Program-made: the position numbers and the translations under genes | Assembly (NCBI RefSeq): GCF_030814955.1 | Contig: NZ_JAUSWB010000008.1 | Span: 1 to 64,000, forward strand | Origin: Planomicrobium stackebrandtii | Lineage (GTDB): Bacteria > Bacillota > Bacilli > Bacillales_A > Planococcaceae | Reading direction: 5' to 3' | Length of the DNA: 64,000 nt | The notes under the pieces: model-generated | Database searches by the model: none | The model's input: the letters and a program-made list of their open reading frames with translations, nothing else | Told to the model about the DNA's origin: nothing | In this document: positions 32,286 through 39,990 of the stretch, piece by piece | Position numbering within the stretch: the first letter of the stretch is position 1 | How the letters are laid out: each line of letters begins with the position of its first letter

Positions 32286-33539
32286 ATGGTGACAAGCAAG
32301 GAAAGAGATCAGCAGGATCCGTTAGCGAATTTTAAACAGGAGTTTTTTGTAGAAAAAGATACGGTATATATGGACGGCAACTCACTTGGACTAATGTCGA
32401 GGCGGGCAGAAGCAAAACTGCAGGCTTTAATGGACAGCTGGAAGACATTTGGCATTGATGGATGGACCGAGGGAGAGCATCCTTGGTTTACTTTAGCGGA
32501 AACGATGAGCGCACGCATTGCACCATTGGTCGGAGCAGAAGTCCACGAAGTAATGGTGACTGGATCGATTACATCGAATATCCATCAAATGCTGTCAACG
32601 GTGTTTCAGCCGACAAAAGAACGTTATGCAATCGTCGTGGACGACTTGAATTTCCCTTCCGACATCTATGCGGTGGAGAGTCATCTTCGGCTGCGAGGAC
32701 TAGACCCGGCACAGGCGATGCGTAAAGTCGGAAGCAAAGACGGCTACACGCTGGAGCTGGATCAAATTATTGAACAGATGAAAGACGATGTGGCTGTTTT
32801 GCTGCTGCCGTCTGTGCTGTATAGAAGCGGCCAATTATTGCCGATTCGTGAAATAACACAAGCAGCCCATCAAAAAGGAATTATCGTCGGTTTTGATCTG
32901 GCGCATTCAATTGGTGCCATGCCGCATGAATTACATGATGCGGGAGTGGATTTTGCTGTCTGGTGCCATTATAAATACATGAACTCGGGACCGGGTGGAA
33001 CAGGCGGACTTTATTTGCATGAGCGCCACCATGATTTGCTTCCAGGCAATGCCGGCTGGTTCGGTTCTGATAAGACGCGCCAATTTGATATGGACCACGA
33101 ATTTTCGAAAGCGAAGGGGGCAGGTGCATATCAAATTGGGACGCCGCATATTTTCAGCATGGCTCCACTATTGGGGAGTCTGGAATTGTTTGAAGAAGCG
33201 GGGATTCAAGCGGTTCGCCAAAAGTCGCTCGAGCTGACAAGTCTACTGAGACAATTGGTCGGACAGAAGATTCCTGAATTGGTTGACGTAACACCTATTA
33301 ATGACGAGGCAAGAGGCGGCCACATCGCTTTTTCCCATCCAGAAGCTGCACGGATCTGCAAAGCATTGAAAGAAGCAAAAATCATTCCCGATTTCCGTGC
33401 CCCGAACATCATACGGCTGGCGCCTATCGCATTTTACACATCGTTTAGTGATGTGGAGCAAGTGGCAGAAAAACTGCAGAGCATCATGAAAAACGAAACC
33501 TACAAAAACTTCAGCAATGAACGAAATGTGGTGGCTTGA
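32286..33539 (+). CDS. kynU: Kynureninase
   Basis: 417 residues, PLP fold-type I enzyme that cleaves kynurenine to anthranilate and alanine. YMDGNSLGLMSRRA at the start; PLP lysine Lys230 in WCHYKYMNSGPGGTGG; FDLAHSIGA with the PLP aspartate. ATG 32286 is 6 nt after AGGAGG; ATG 32280 overlaps that RBS. It is followed directly by kynB, whose ATG abuts the kynU stop. Confidence 0.96.
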   Translation: MVTSKERDQQDPLANFKQEFFVEKDTVYMDGNSLGLMSRRAEAKLQALMDSWKTFGIDGWTEGEHPWFTLAETMSARIAPLVGAEVHEVMVTGSITSNIHQMLSTVFQPTKERYAIVVDDLNFPSDIYAVESHLRLRGLDPAQAMRKVGSKDGYTLELDQIIEQMKDDVAVLLLPSVLYRSGQLLPIREITQAAHQKGIIVGFDLAHSIGAMPHELHDAGVDFAVWCHYKYMNSGPGGTGGLYLHERHHDLLPGNAGWFGSDKTRQFDMDHEFSKAKGAGAYQIGTPHIFSMAPLLGSLELFEEAGIQAVRQKSLELTSLLRQLVGQKIPELVDVTPINDEARGGHIAFSHPEAARICKALKEAKIIPDFRAPNIIRLAPIAFYTSFSDVEQVAEKLQSIMKNETYKNFSNERNVVA

Positions 33540-34163
33540 ATGGAACCCAAAAATATTATCGATATTTCCATGGAATTGAGCAATGGAACGCCTGAGTGGC
33601 CGGGAGATATGCCGTTTAGCTACGAATTGTCTGTCACCAAAGAACAAAGCGGTTCAGTCAATGTTGGAAAACTGCAGTCCAGTACCCACGTCGGCACGCA
33701 TGTAGATGCACCTTTTCATTACGATGATGATGGGATTAAAATAGATGAGCTGCCTTTGGACATCTATTTGTCGAAAGCGCAGGTTGTGGATGTCAGTGGG
33801 CTGAGCACAATCAGTGCAGCAGATTTGGTGTCGCTTGAAGAAGGCGTAACAACTTTATTGCTGAAAACCGTGGCCTGGAAAGACAGGAGCCGGTTCCCCG
33901 AAACATGGCCGGTGTTTGATGAGTCGATCGCAAAGTGGATGGAAGATAATGGTGTGAAGTTACTTGGAGTCGATGTGCCTTCGGTAGATCCGGAGACCAG
34001 CAAAGAACTGCCGATGCACCAAGCAATGAACCGGCACCAGCGATTTATTCTGGAAGGTATAGTACTGGACGATGTGGCAGAAGGGGTTTATCGTTTAGCA
34101 GCGTTACCATTAAAAATCAAAGGCGCAGAAGGCAGCCCAGTACGCGCAATCCTTTATACTTAA
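33540..34163 (+). CDS. kynB: Kynurenine formamidase (arylformamidase)
   Basis: 207 residues, cyclase-family metal-dependent hydrolase. The metal site HVGTHVDAPFHYDDDG and IDISMELSNGTPEWPGD are diagnostic; LGVDVPSVDPETSKELPMHQ follows. It hydrolyses N-formylkynurenine to kynurenine, the step before KynU. The start codon is adjacent to the kynU stop, so translation is coupled. No tryptophan 2,3-dioxygenase gene (kynA) is present within the window next to it. Confidence 0.95.
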   Translation: MEPKNIIDISMELSNGTPEWPGDMPFSYELSVTKEQSGSVNVGKLQSSTHVGTHVDAPFHYDDDGIKIDELPLDIYLSKAQVVDVSGLSTISAADLVSLEEGVTTLLLKTVAWKDRSRFPETWPVFDESIAKWMEDNGVKLLGVDVPSVDPETSKELPMHQAMNRHQRFILEGIVLDDVAEGVYRLAALPLKIKGAEGSPVRAILYT

Positions 34164-34350
34164 TAAAAGCGAAAGCAGCCATAAGCAGAAGCTAATTTAA
34201 TAGCGCGACTTCCTGTCGCAACGGTTAGCTGACCCGCATCCTGCGGCCCTCCGACAAGCGCTGGAAGCCTTACCGGTAATGGCGATCTTTGCCATTGTTG
34301 GTAAGGGTGAAGCGACTCGAGGGGCTGGGCGCTGGAGTCTGGACAATAAG

Positions 34351-34413
34351 AAAAGCGCAAGCGCCCATGTAGGTCCGACGGGCATAAGACGCTCCGGCGA
34401 AGCGGCGTTTCTT
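34351..34413. repeat. 63-nt exact repeat, copy 1
   Basis: Identical over 63 nt to 34599-34661. It begins AAAAGCGCAAGCGCCC and ends CGGCGAAGCGGCGTTTCTT, and is related to the longer unit next to it. It belongs to the same dispersed family as 22383-22649. Confidence 0.9.
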
Positions 34414-34428
34414 CAGCCGCACAGCACG

Positions 34429-34543
34429 AAAAGTGAAAGTGCCTGTTCAGCTCTGACAGGTGTAAGACGCACTGGCGAAGCGGCGTGTTTCAGCCGCACA
34501 GCCAGAGTGGCTTACATCCCGAAGAGCTAGGCACTGCAACTGG
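34429..34543. repeat. Dispersed repeat, inverted copy of 22404-22520
   Basis: The reverse complement matches the unit at 22404-22520 with only about five or six differences in some 115 nt (for example GCTATGCGG versus GCTGTGCGG and a one-base indel in the GAAAACACG block). It can fold into the same long hairpin (TGTAAG / CTTACA arms). Confidence 0.88.
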
Positions 34544-34598
34544 ACATCGGAGTGGCTTATGACCCTAGGGCCTGGGTGCTGGAGTCTAGACAATAAAG

Positions 34599-34661
34599 AA
34601 AAGCGCAAGCGCCCATGTAGGTCCGACGGGCATAAGACGCTCCGGCGAAGCGGCGTTTCTT
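34599..34661. repeat. 63-nt exact repeat, copy 2
   Basis: Exact copy of 34351-34413, 248 nt downstream in the same orientation. The sequence in front of both copies is also similar (GCTGGAGTCT.GACAATAA). Confidence 0.9.
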
Positions 34662-34740
34662 ATGCCCCTAGGACCTAGATTTAAGAGTTTACCCTTTAAA
34701 TTTAAGACTCCTATATATTAGATTTTCTTTACACGCAAAT

Positions 34741-34774
34741 AAAACCATCACCGATAATTATCGGCGATGGTTTT
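34741..34774. terminator. Terminator of the phosphatase-like gene
   Basis: A long stem AAAACCATC-A-CCGAT / ATCGG-C-GATGGTTTT; it overlaps the minus-strand stop codon at 34773. Confidence 0.85.
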
Positions 34775-35216
34775 ATACGTAATCTGCACGGAAATACGAT
34801 TCCATGTTTTTTATGTTCATTGCAATTTCATCGCAAATCTCTTGGTAAAGTGCCCATTGTTCTATGCTGTCGGTGCTCCGCAGCTCGGGGTTGCGGATGT
34901 CCCAGCGCAACAGTTTCTGGCTGGGCAAGTCAGATGGAATGTCTCCTTGTTCAAGGTCGCCGTCGTGCAAAGCGATAATCAGATCAGCTTCGCTTACTTC
35001 TTCTGAGTCGTAGGCACGTGCTTCAACTTGAGGCAAGTCCAATATAACTTCTTTCATTACTTCCAAAGGCATTTCATTGGTAGAGGATTGTGAATCCTGT
35101 GTCCAGGCAGCGCTGCGAATTTCCCAATCAGGAAGCATGAGCCGATTAGCCCAAATTTCAGCCATTAAACCACGATGCTGGTGGGAAGATAAAAAGTAAA
35201 CTGTATGTCTTGGCAT
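34773..35216 (-). CDS. Low-molecular-weight phosphatase-fold protein lacking the catalytic Cys
   Basis: 147 residues with similarity to LMW protein-tyrosine phosphatases / ArsC arsenate reductases: a beta strand followed by a P-loop position, R, then MAEIWANRL, and later DLIIALHDGD where active enzymes have a DP pair. The expected C-x5-R loop (as in CTGNSARSQMAE) reads SSHQHRGLMAE, one residue shorter and without Cys, so catalysis of the usual kind is unlikely. ATG 35216 is chosen with AAGGGA 7 nt upstream. It is monocistronic. A binding or regulatory role is possible; arsenate reduction is unlikely. Confidence 0.75.
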   Translation of the reverse strand: MPRHTVYFLSSHQHRGLMAEIWANRLMLPDWEIRSAAWTQDSQSSTNEMPLEVMKEVILDLPQVEARAYDSEEVSEADLIIALHDGDLEQGDIPSDLPSQKLLRWDIRNPELRSTDSIEQWALYQEICDEIAMNIKNMESYFRADYV

Positions 35217-35340
35217 GGGTGATCCCTTCTTCCTGTTGGTCAACGCGTATTTTTGTTACTAGTAATCTTTACCCATCCATTAGGAAAATAAACTACCAAT
35301 TTTGTGATGAAATTGTGATGTTTTTACGTATTAATGCTCG

Positions 35341-35389
35341 AAAATCCGATCTGCTGGCAATAAGCGTTTGCCAGCAGACCGGATTTTTT
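35341..35389 (-). terminator. Terminator of the universal stress protein gene
   Basis: A stem of about 18 bp (AAAATCCG / CGGATTTT outer, CTGCTGGCAA / TTGCCAGCAG inner) overlapping the minus-strand stop at 35388. Confidence 0.85.
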
Positions 35390-35906
35390 ATTTGACTACC
35401 AATATCGAACTTGGAGAGTCTTTGATCAGTTTTTTGCTGACCGATCCAACAAAAAATTTCTGCAGTCCAGATTTTCCGCTATTGCCGATCACCAGTAAAT
35501 CGATATTCTGTTCCTCGATAAAAGCAGAAATCGTTTTGGCAGCATTTCCTTCAAGGGCGAGTACAGAAGCTGTGGTGTTGCGTGCGTCCAGCTGCTGCTG
35601 AATAGATGTGTGCATGTGCTTTGAATATTCAACTGTAGAGTTGTCATATTCCTTTGGTGGGCTGAAGCCCTCGTCGCCTATTCCAGGTGGCATAAACTGA
35701 GCATAATTGCTGTCAACATTGGCTGAAATGACAGGAGCTGAAGCAGTTCCAGGATCCATATAGCCGATACTTTCCCGAGATTCCTCATTAACGTAGATTA
35801 CGGAAAGCTTGGCATCTGGCAGGGCTTTCACAAGTTCCACCGCTTTCTCAAGCGCGAACCGGCTTCCTTCAGATCCATCATATGCTACTGCAATGTTTTT
35901 ATACAT
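35388..35906 (-). CDS. Universal stress protein, UspA family
   Basis: 172 residues. It begins MYKNIAVAYDGSEGSRFALEKAVELV, and near the end has the ATP-binding pattern G-x2-G-x9-G-S (GNSGKSGLQKFFVGSVSKKL) followed by SSILVVK. There is an unusually long insert in the middle (about residues 50-90, MDPGTASAPV...FSPPKEYD). The start at 35906 is 6 nt after GGGGTG; longer frames to 36014 lack an RBS. ATP-binding stress proteins of this type are cytoplasmic. Confidence 0.9.
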   Translation of the reverse strand: MYKNIAVAYDGSEGSRFALEKAVELVKALPDAKLSVIYVNEESRESIGYMDPGTASAPVISANVDSNYAQFMPPGIGDEGFSPPKEYDNSTVEYSKHMHTSIQQQLDARNTTASVLALEGNAAKTISAFIEEQNIDLLVIGNSGKSGLQKFFVGSVSKKLIKDSPSSILVVK

Positions 35907-36007
35907 TTCCATCACCCCGTCCTTTTCCTTTAAAGGTAAATTACCCTCAAGCCGTAGATTGAAAACATCACTAAGCTTCTCTGAAAAGAAAGTATTGTCG
36001 AAAAATC

Positions 36008-36037
36008 TTGACAATTCAAAAAAGACTTTGGTACTCT
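36008..36037 (+). promoter_or_regulatory. Promoter of the bmrCD-like leader
   Basis: Consensus -35 TTGACA at 36008 and TACTCT at 36032, 18 nt apart, with an extended -10 TGG at 36029. The leader ORF starts 36 nt downstream. Confidence 0.6.
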
Positions 36038-36073
36038 TGAATTAACAAATAAAAGGAAATGGAGGTTTTGATA

Positions 36074-36145
36074 ATGAAAAAGCTGAAAAACATAAAGAAG
36101 ATCAATTTAATATCATTATCGGAACCTCCTGTATTTTTTTCCTGA
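36074..36145 (+). CDS. Leader peptide upstream of bmrCD-like genes, 23 residues
   Basis: ATG 36074 follows GGAGG at 8 nt. The peptide is basic at the start (MKKLKNIKK) and ends SEPPVFFS before TGA. A terminator follows at 36206 and then the ABC transporter genes. In B. subtilis the bmrCD genes are preceded by the translated leader bmrB with antibiotic-dependent attenuation, so this is the likely counterpart (inference). The AACCTCC coding for Pro-Pro (36123-36129) is complementary to its own SD GGAGGTT (36061-36067). Confidence 0.65.
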   Translation: MKKLKNIKKINLISLSEPPVFFS

Positions 36146-36195
36146 CCTTATTTCGGAAATAGAAATATTCAGGACGGGTCTGTAAAACTGTCCTG
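36140..36195 (+). promoter_or_regulatory. Competing hairpins in the bmrCD-like leader
   Basis: TCCTGA (36140-36145, ending with the leader stop codon) can pair with TCAGGA (36169-36174); CAGGAC (36170-36175) can instead pair with GTCCTG (36190-36195). The two are mutually exclusive, and a ribosome held at the leader's end would block the first. How they influence the terminator at 36206 is not clear from sequence. Confidence 0.5.
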
Positions 36196-36205
36196 TTTTC
36201 ATGAG

Positions 36206-36237
36206 CGTGCGCCCATAAACGAGGCGTGCGTTTTTTT
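36206..36237 (+). terminator. Leader terminator (attenuator) upstream of bmrCD-like genes
   Basis: An 8-bp GC-rich stem CGTGCGCC / GGCGTGCG (two G-T pairs) followed by seven Ts, lying between the leader ORF and the transporter genes. Confidence 0.85.
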
Positions 36238-36293
36238 GTGGTTTGATCAGTTTCAAAGCTGTTTAAATAAAAATCAACGAGGAGCTGTTGGAG

Positions 36294-36350
36294 ATGAAAA
36301 TACTTCATAAAGGGAAAATCATGATCAAGGAATCGTTAGAAGGCGATTAG
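36294..36350 (+). CDS. Possible second short leader ORF, 18 residues
   Basis: ATG 36294, with GAGGAG 9 nt upstream, opens MKILHKGKIMIKESLEGD and a TAG stop, 32 nt before bmrC. It lies after the attenuator. It may only help couple translation to bmrC; its coding status is uncertain. Confidence 0.35.
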   Translation: MKILHKGKIMIKESLEGD

Positions 36351-36382
36351 CGGATTTGGAAAAAAGAAAGAAGGCGTAAACA

Positions 36383-38119
36383 ATGTTTGATGTATTGTGG
36401 AAATTAAAATGGTTTTTTAAAGAAAATTGGCTGCGTTATACCACAGCGATTGTTCTGCTGTTTTTTGCAAATATTTTAGAAATCATCCCGCCATGGCTGA
36501 TCGGAATCGCAATCGATTCGATAGCTCAAGGAGAACTGACTGCAGAATTGATGTGGCAGTATATTGCCGTTTTGGCGGCAGCCTTAGTATTGGCCTATTT
36601 GATCAATTTTGTTTGGCAATATCAATTATTTGGCGGTGCTTATGTAATCGAGCGACAACTTCGTTCCAGCCTCATGGGGCATTTCCTGAAAATGACTCCG
36701 ACTTTTTACGAGAAAAATCGGACAGGCGACCTGATGGCACGTGCTACCAATGACTTGAAGGCAATTTCTGAAACAGCCGGCTTTGGCATTTTGACTCTGG
36801 TCGATTCCACTTTATACATGGCGACCATCATCATTGCCATGGGCATGCTGGTTTCATGGGAATTGACATTTCTTGCAATGATTCCACTGCCAATCCTGGC
36901 GATTGTAGTCCAAATGCTAGGGAAAAAGATTCACACCCGTTACATGGAGGCGCAGGAAGCGTTCGGCGATATGAACGACAGTGTGCTGGAGTCGGTCGGA
37001 GGTGTGCGCGTTATTCGGGCATACGTCCAAGAACGGGCGTCGGAGCAGCAATTTGCCGATATGACAGACGATGTTTATGAAAAAAACATGGCAGTAGAGC
37101 GGATTGACGCTTTGTTTGCGCCAGTGACCAAAGTTCTGACATCCATCAGCTATATGGTGGGTCTTGGCTATGGAGCATTTTTAGTGGCGGAAGGAACGAT
37201 GACGCTTGGCGACTTGGTCGCGTTCAACGTTTACCTGGGAATGATCGTCTGGCCGATGTTTGCTATCGGCGAACTGATCAATATTCTGCAGCGGGGAAAT
37301 GCATCCTTGGATCGGGTTAATGAAACACTGGATTATCCAGAAGATGTGACCGATCCCAAAAATCCTGTTAAAACCGGGCTTCCGGAACAGATTGGCTTCA
37401 AGGATTTCAGCTTTACGTATCCACAGTCAAGTTCCATCAATCTTCAAGGCATCAATCTTTCGATGAACAGCGGACAAACACTGGGAGTTGTCGGCAAGAC
37501 CGGCAGCGGGAAAACGACTTTCGTCAAGCAATTGATGAGAGAGTACCCGACCGGACAAGGATCTATACTAATGAACGGCATCGAATTGAAGAAATTGACG
37601 AAAGACCAATTGCGCAGCTGGATCGGCTATGTGCCGCAGGATCATGTACTGTTTTCGCGGACCATCCGGGAAAACATCCTGTTTGGAAAATCGGACGCCA
37701 GCGAGAGAGAACTGATCGAAGCGCTTCGCCTGTCTTATTTTGAAAAAGATTTGGCGCTATTGCCAAGCGGGCTGGATACATTGGTCGGTGAAAAAGGAGT
37801 AGCCTTGTCCGGTGGCCAGAAGCAGCGTATTTCGATTGCCCGGGCATTGATCAAAAACCCGGAAATTCTGATATTGGACGATTCCTTGTCGGCGGTCGAC
37901 GCGAAAACGGAAGCACGGATCATTGAAAACATCCAGGCAGAGCGTTCGGGCAAGACAACCATCATCACTACGCACCGGCTTTCTGCGGTAAAACATGCAG
38001 ATTGGATCGTCGTGCTTGATGACGGGAAGATTATAGAAGAAGGAACTCATGATGATTTGCTGAAAACAAAAGGCTGGTATAACGAACAATTCCTCCGACA
38101 GCAAATCGAGGAGGTGTAG
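36383..38119 (+). CDS. bmrC: Heterodimeric multidrug ABC exporter subunit, BmrC (YheI) type
   Basis: 578 residues: six-helix exporter domain (about 15-310) plus ATPase (about 335-578). Walker A GKTGSGKTT near 370, signature LSGGQKQR near 474, Walker B ILILDD. The catalytic Glu position holds Asp500, so this subunit forms the degenerate ATP site; B. subtilis BmrC has the same feature as I recall. It pairs with the next gene to export drugs. AAGAAAGAAGG lies upstream of the ATG. A leader peptide and terminator precede it. Confidence 0.93.
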   Translation: MFDVLWKLKWFFKENWLRYTTAIVLLFFANILEIIPPWLIGIAIDSIAQGELTAELMWQYIAVLAAALVLAYLINFVWQYQLFGGAYVIERQLRSSLMGHFLKMTPTFYEKNRTGDLMARATNDLKAISETAGFGILTLVDSTLYMATIIIAMGMLVSWELTFLAMIPLPILAIVVQMLGKKIHTRYMEAQEAFGDMNDSVLESVGGVRVIRAYVQERASEQQFADMTDDVYEKNMAVERIDALFAPVTKVLTSISYMVGLGYGAFLVAEGTMTLGDLVAFNVYLGMIVWPMFAIGELINILQRGNASLDRVNETLDYPEDVTDPKNPVKTGLPEQIGFKDFSFTYPQSSSINLQGINLSMNSGQTLGVVGKTGSGKTTFVKQLMREYPTGQGSILMNGIELKKLTKDQLRSWIGYVPQDHVLFSRTIRENILFGKSDASERELIEALRLSYFEKDLALLPSGLDTLVGEKGVALSGGQKQRISIARALIKNPEILILDDSLSAVDAKTEARIIENIQAERSGKTTIITTHRLSAVKHADWIVVLDDGKIIEEGTHDDLLKTKGWYNEQFLRQQIEEV

Positions 38120-38121
38120 AC

Positions 38122-39876
38122 ATGGGTACAGGAAAACGTTTAGTACAATATGCAATGAATTTTAAGGGTGTCCTGATTTTGGGGTTAGTTATGCTGGCTA
38201 TTGCTGTAGCAGCAGATTTGGCAGCACCGCTCATTGCCAAAGAAATCATCGACAACCATATAGCAATGTCAGGCGCTACAGTAGACTTTGAGCCGATCGC
38301 TTATTTATTGGCTTTGTTCTTCGTGCTTGCCATCGTGACCGCGATTTTCCGCTACTGGCAATCCATTCTTTTGCAAAAAGGAGCCAACCGGATTATCCGG
38401 AAGATGCGCAATGATGTTTATGAACACACACAAACTTTGCCAATCCGTTATTTTGATAATTTGCCGGCAGGAAAAGTAGTGTCGCGCATTACCAATGATA
38501 CGGAAGCCATCCGCGATTTGTTTGTGACGGTGCTGTCTCAATTTGCAACGAGCTTTATGTATATGGGCGGAATTTATATTGCGCTGTTTTATCTTGACTG
38601 GAAAATGGCAGCCATGACATTGGTGCTGATACCGCTGCTGTATATTTGGATGCTGATATACCGCAAATATGCAGCCCGCTACAATCATGTAGTGCGGGAG
38701 AAGGTCAGTGAAATGAATGCCATGATCAACGAGTCGATCCAGGGCATGACAATTATTCAGGCATTCCGACGGGAACGCAAGATGAAAGACGAATTTGAGG
38801 AAATGAATGATGAGCATTACAAGTACCAGAAGAAATTATTGGTGCTTGAAGGAGCAGCTTCGTATAACTTGGTAGGAGTGCTGCGGTCCATGACCTTTAT
38901 CCTGTTTGTCTGGTATTTTGGGGGAGCTTCCATGTCCGGCAGCACACTCGTCACAGTCGGGGTGCTGTATGCGTTTATCGATTACATCATCCGGCTGTTC
39001 AATCCGATCAGCGGAATCGTCAATCAGTTTGGCCGGCTGGAGCAGGCATTGGTCGCTGCTGAACGGGTATTCCGATTGTTGGATCAAAATGGGGAACCGG
39101 TTGTCGATAAAAAACTCGCCCGCTATCAAGGGAATGTCCGTTTTGAAAACGTTTGGTTTGCCTATAAGGAAAAGGAATATGTCTTGAAGGATCTTTCTTT
39201 TGAAGCAAGGCAAGGCGAGACAGTGGCTTTGGTCGGCCATACCGGCTCCGGCAAAAGTTCCATCATGAACCTGTTGTTCCGCTTTTATGACGTATCTAAA
39301 GGTGCCATTACGATTGACGGAATCAATGTCAATGACATGCCGAGGCAATCGGTTAGGCAGCACATGGGCATTGTTCTGCAGGACCCTTACCTGTTCAGCG
39401 GAACAATCGAGTCGAATGTGACGCTTGGCGATGAACGGATCTCCAGGGAAATGGTCATTGATGCGTTGGCAGCGGTTGGAGGCGAGAGGGTACTGGCCCA
39501 TTTGCCAAAAGGAATCGATGAGCCAGTGGTTGAAAAAGGCAGTACGCTTTCTTCCGGACAGCGGCAATTGGTGTCCTTTGCCCGTGCGTTGGCGTTCGAT
39601 CCAGCGATATTGATATTGGATGAAGCAACCTCCAATATTGATACAGAGACAGAGGAAATTATCCAGCACGCCATGGACGTATTGAAAAAAGGCAGAACGA
39701 CGTTCATCATTGCCCATCGGCTGTCGACAATCAAAAATGCCGATCGCATATTGGTACTGGAAAAAGGAGAAATTGCAGAAGCAGGCTCTCATGAAGAATT
39801 GATGAAGCTAGGCGGCACCTATTTCCAGATGTATAAAATTCAATCAGGAATGTCCCAAACCCAATCTGTTGGGTAA
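38122..39876 (+). CDS. bmrD: Heterodimeric multidrug ABC exporter subunit, BmrD (YheH) type
   Basis: 584 residues: exporter domain (about 15-315) and ATPase. Walker A GHTGSGKSS, Walker B ILILDEATSNID with intact catalytic Glu501, but a variant signature LSSGQRQL. Together with BmrC it gives one active and one degenerate ATP site, the usual asymmetric heterodimer. Its start follows the bmrC stop by 2 nt with GAGGAGGTG. It is shorter than B. subtilis BmrD (about 670 residues), lacking a long insertion. Confidence 0.93.
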   Translation: MGTGKRLVQYAMNFKGVLILGLVMLAIAVAADLAAPLIAKEIIDNHIAMSGATVDFEPIAYLLALFFVLAIVTAIFRYWQSILLQKGANRIIRKMRNDVYEHTQTLPIRYFDNLPAGKVVSRITNDTEAIRDLFVTVLSQFATSFMYMGGIYIALFYLDWKMAAMTLVLIPLLYIWMLIYRKYAARYNHVVREKVSEMNAMINESIQGMTIIQAFRRERKMKDEFEEMNDEHYKYQKKLLVLEGAASYNLVGVLRSMTFILFVWYFGGASMSGSTLVTVGVLYAFIDYIIRLFNPISGIVNQFGRLEQALVAAERVFRLLDQNGEPVVDKKLARYQGNVRFENVWFAYKEKEYVLKDLSFEARQGETVALVGHTGSGKSSIMNLLFRFYDVSKGAITIDGINVNDMPRQSVRQHMGIVLQDPYLFSGTIESNVTLGDERISREMVIDALAAVGGERVLAHLPKGIDEPVVEKGSTLSSGQRQLVSFARALAFDPAILILDEATSNIDTETEEIIQHAMDVLKKGRTTFIIAHRLSTIKNADRILVLEKGEIAEAGSHEELMKLGGTYFQMYKIQSGMSQTQSVG

Positions 39877-39895
39877 GGGGCATTCCCTTTTTTTA
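39846..39895 (+). terminator. Terminator of the bmrCD-like operon
   Basis: A two-part stem (GGAATGTCCC / GGGGCATTCC and ACCCAA / TTGGGT) then seven Ts, overlapping the end of the second subunit gene. Confidence 0.85.
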
Positions 39896-39959
39896 TAGTT
39901 CACGAAGCTATCGCTGTTAAATTTGGCCGTCGTTCCCTATAATTGAAAGAGCGGACGAA

Positions 39960-39990
39960 AAAAAGCGCAGGAAACTTTCCAGCGCTTTAA
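39960..39990 (-). terminator. Terminator of yheE
   Basis: Stem AAAGCGC / GCGCTTT with an inner GG/CC, overlapping the stop codon at 39987; T-rich on the minus strand. Confidence 0.75.

Larger units (their letters stand above)
34164..34740. other. Long intergenic region, repeat-filled
   Basis: About 580 nt without a supported gene. It holds a short hairpin GCGACTTCCTGTCGC near 34204, an inverted segment around 34280-34315 (TTACCGGTAATGGC...GCCATTGTTGGTAA), and three repeat units (34351-34413, 34429-34543, 34599-34661). Short ORFs here have no RBS. Confidence 0.7.

Noticed and set aside
34279-34530. 83-codon plus-strand ORF in the intergenic repeat region
   Set aside because: It consists of repeat units, its peptide contains internal duplications from the repeats, and it has no RBS.
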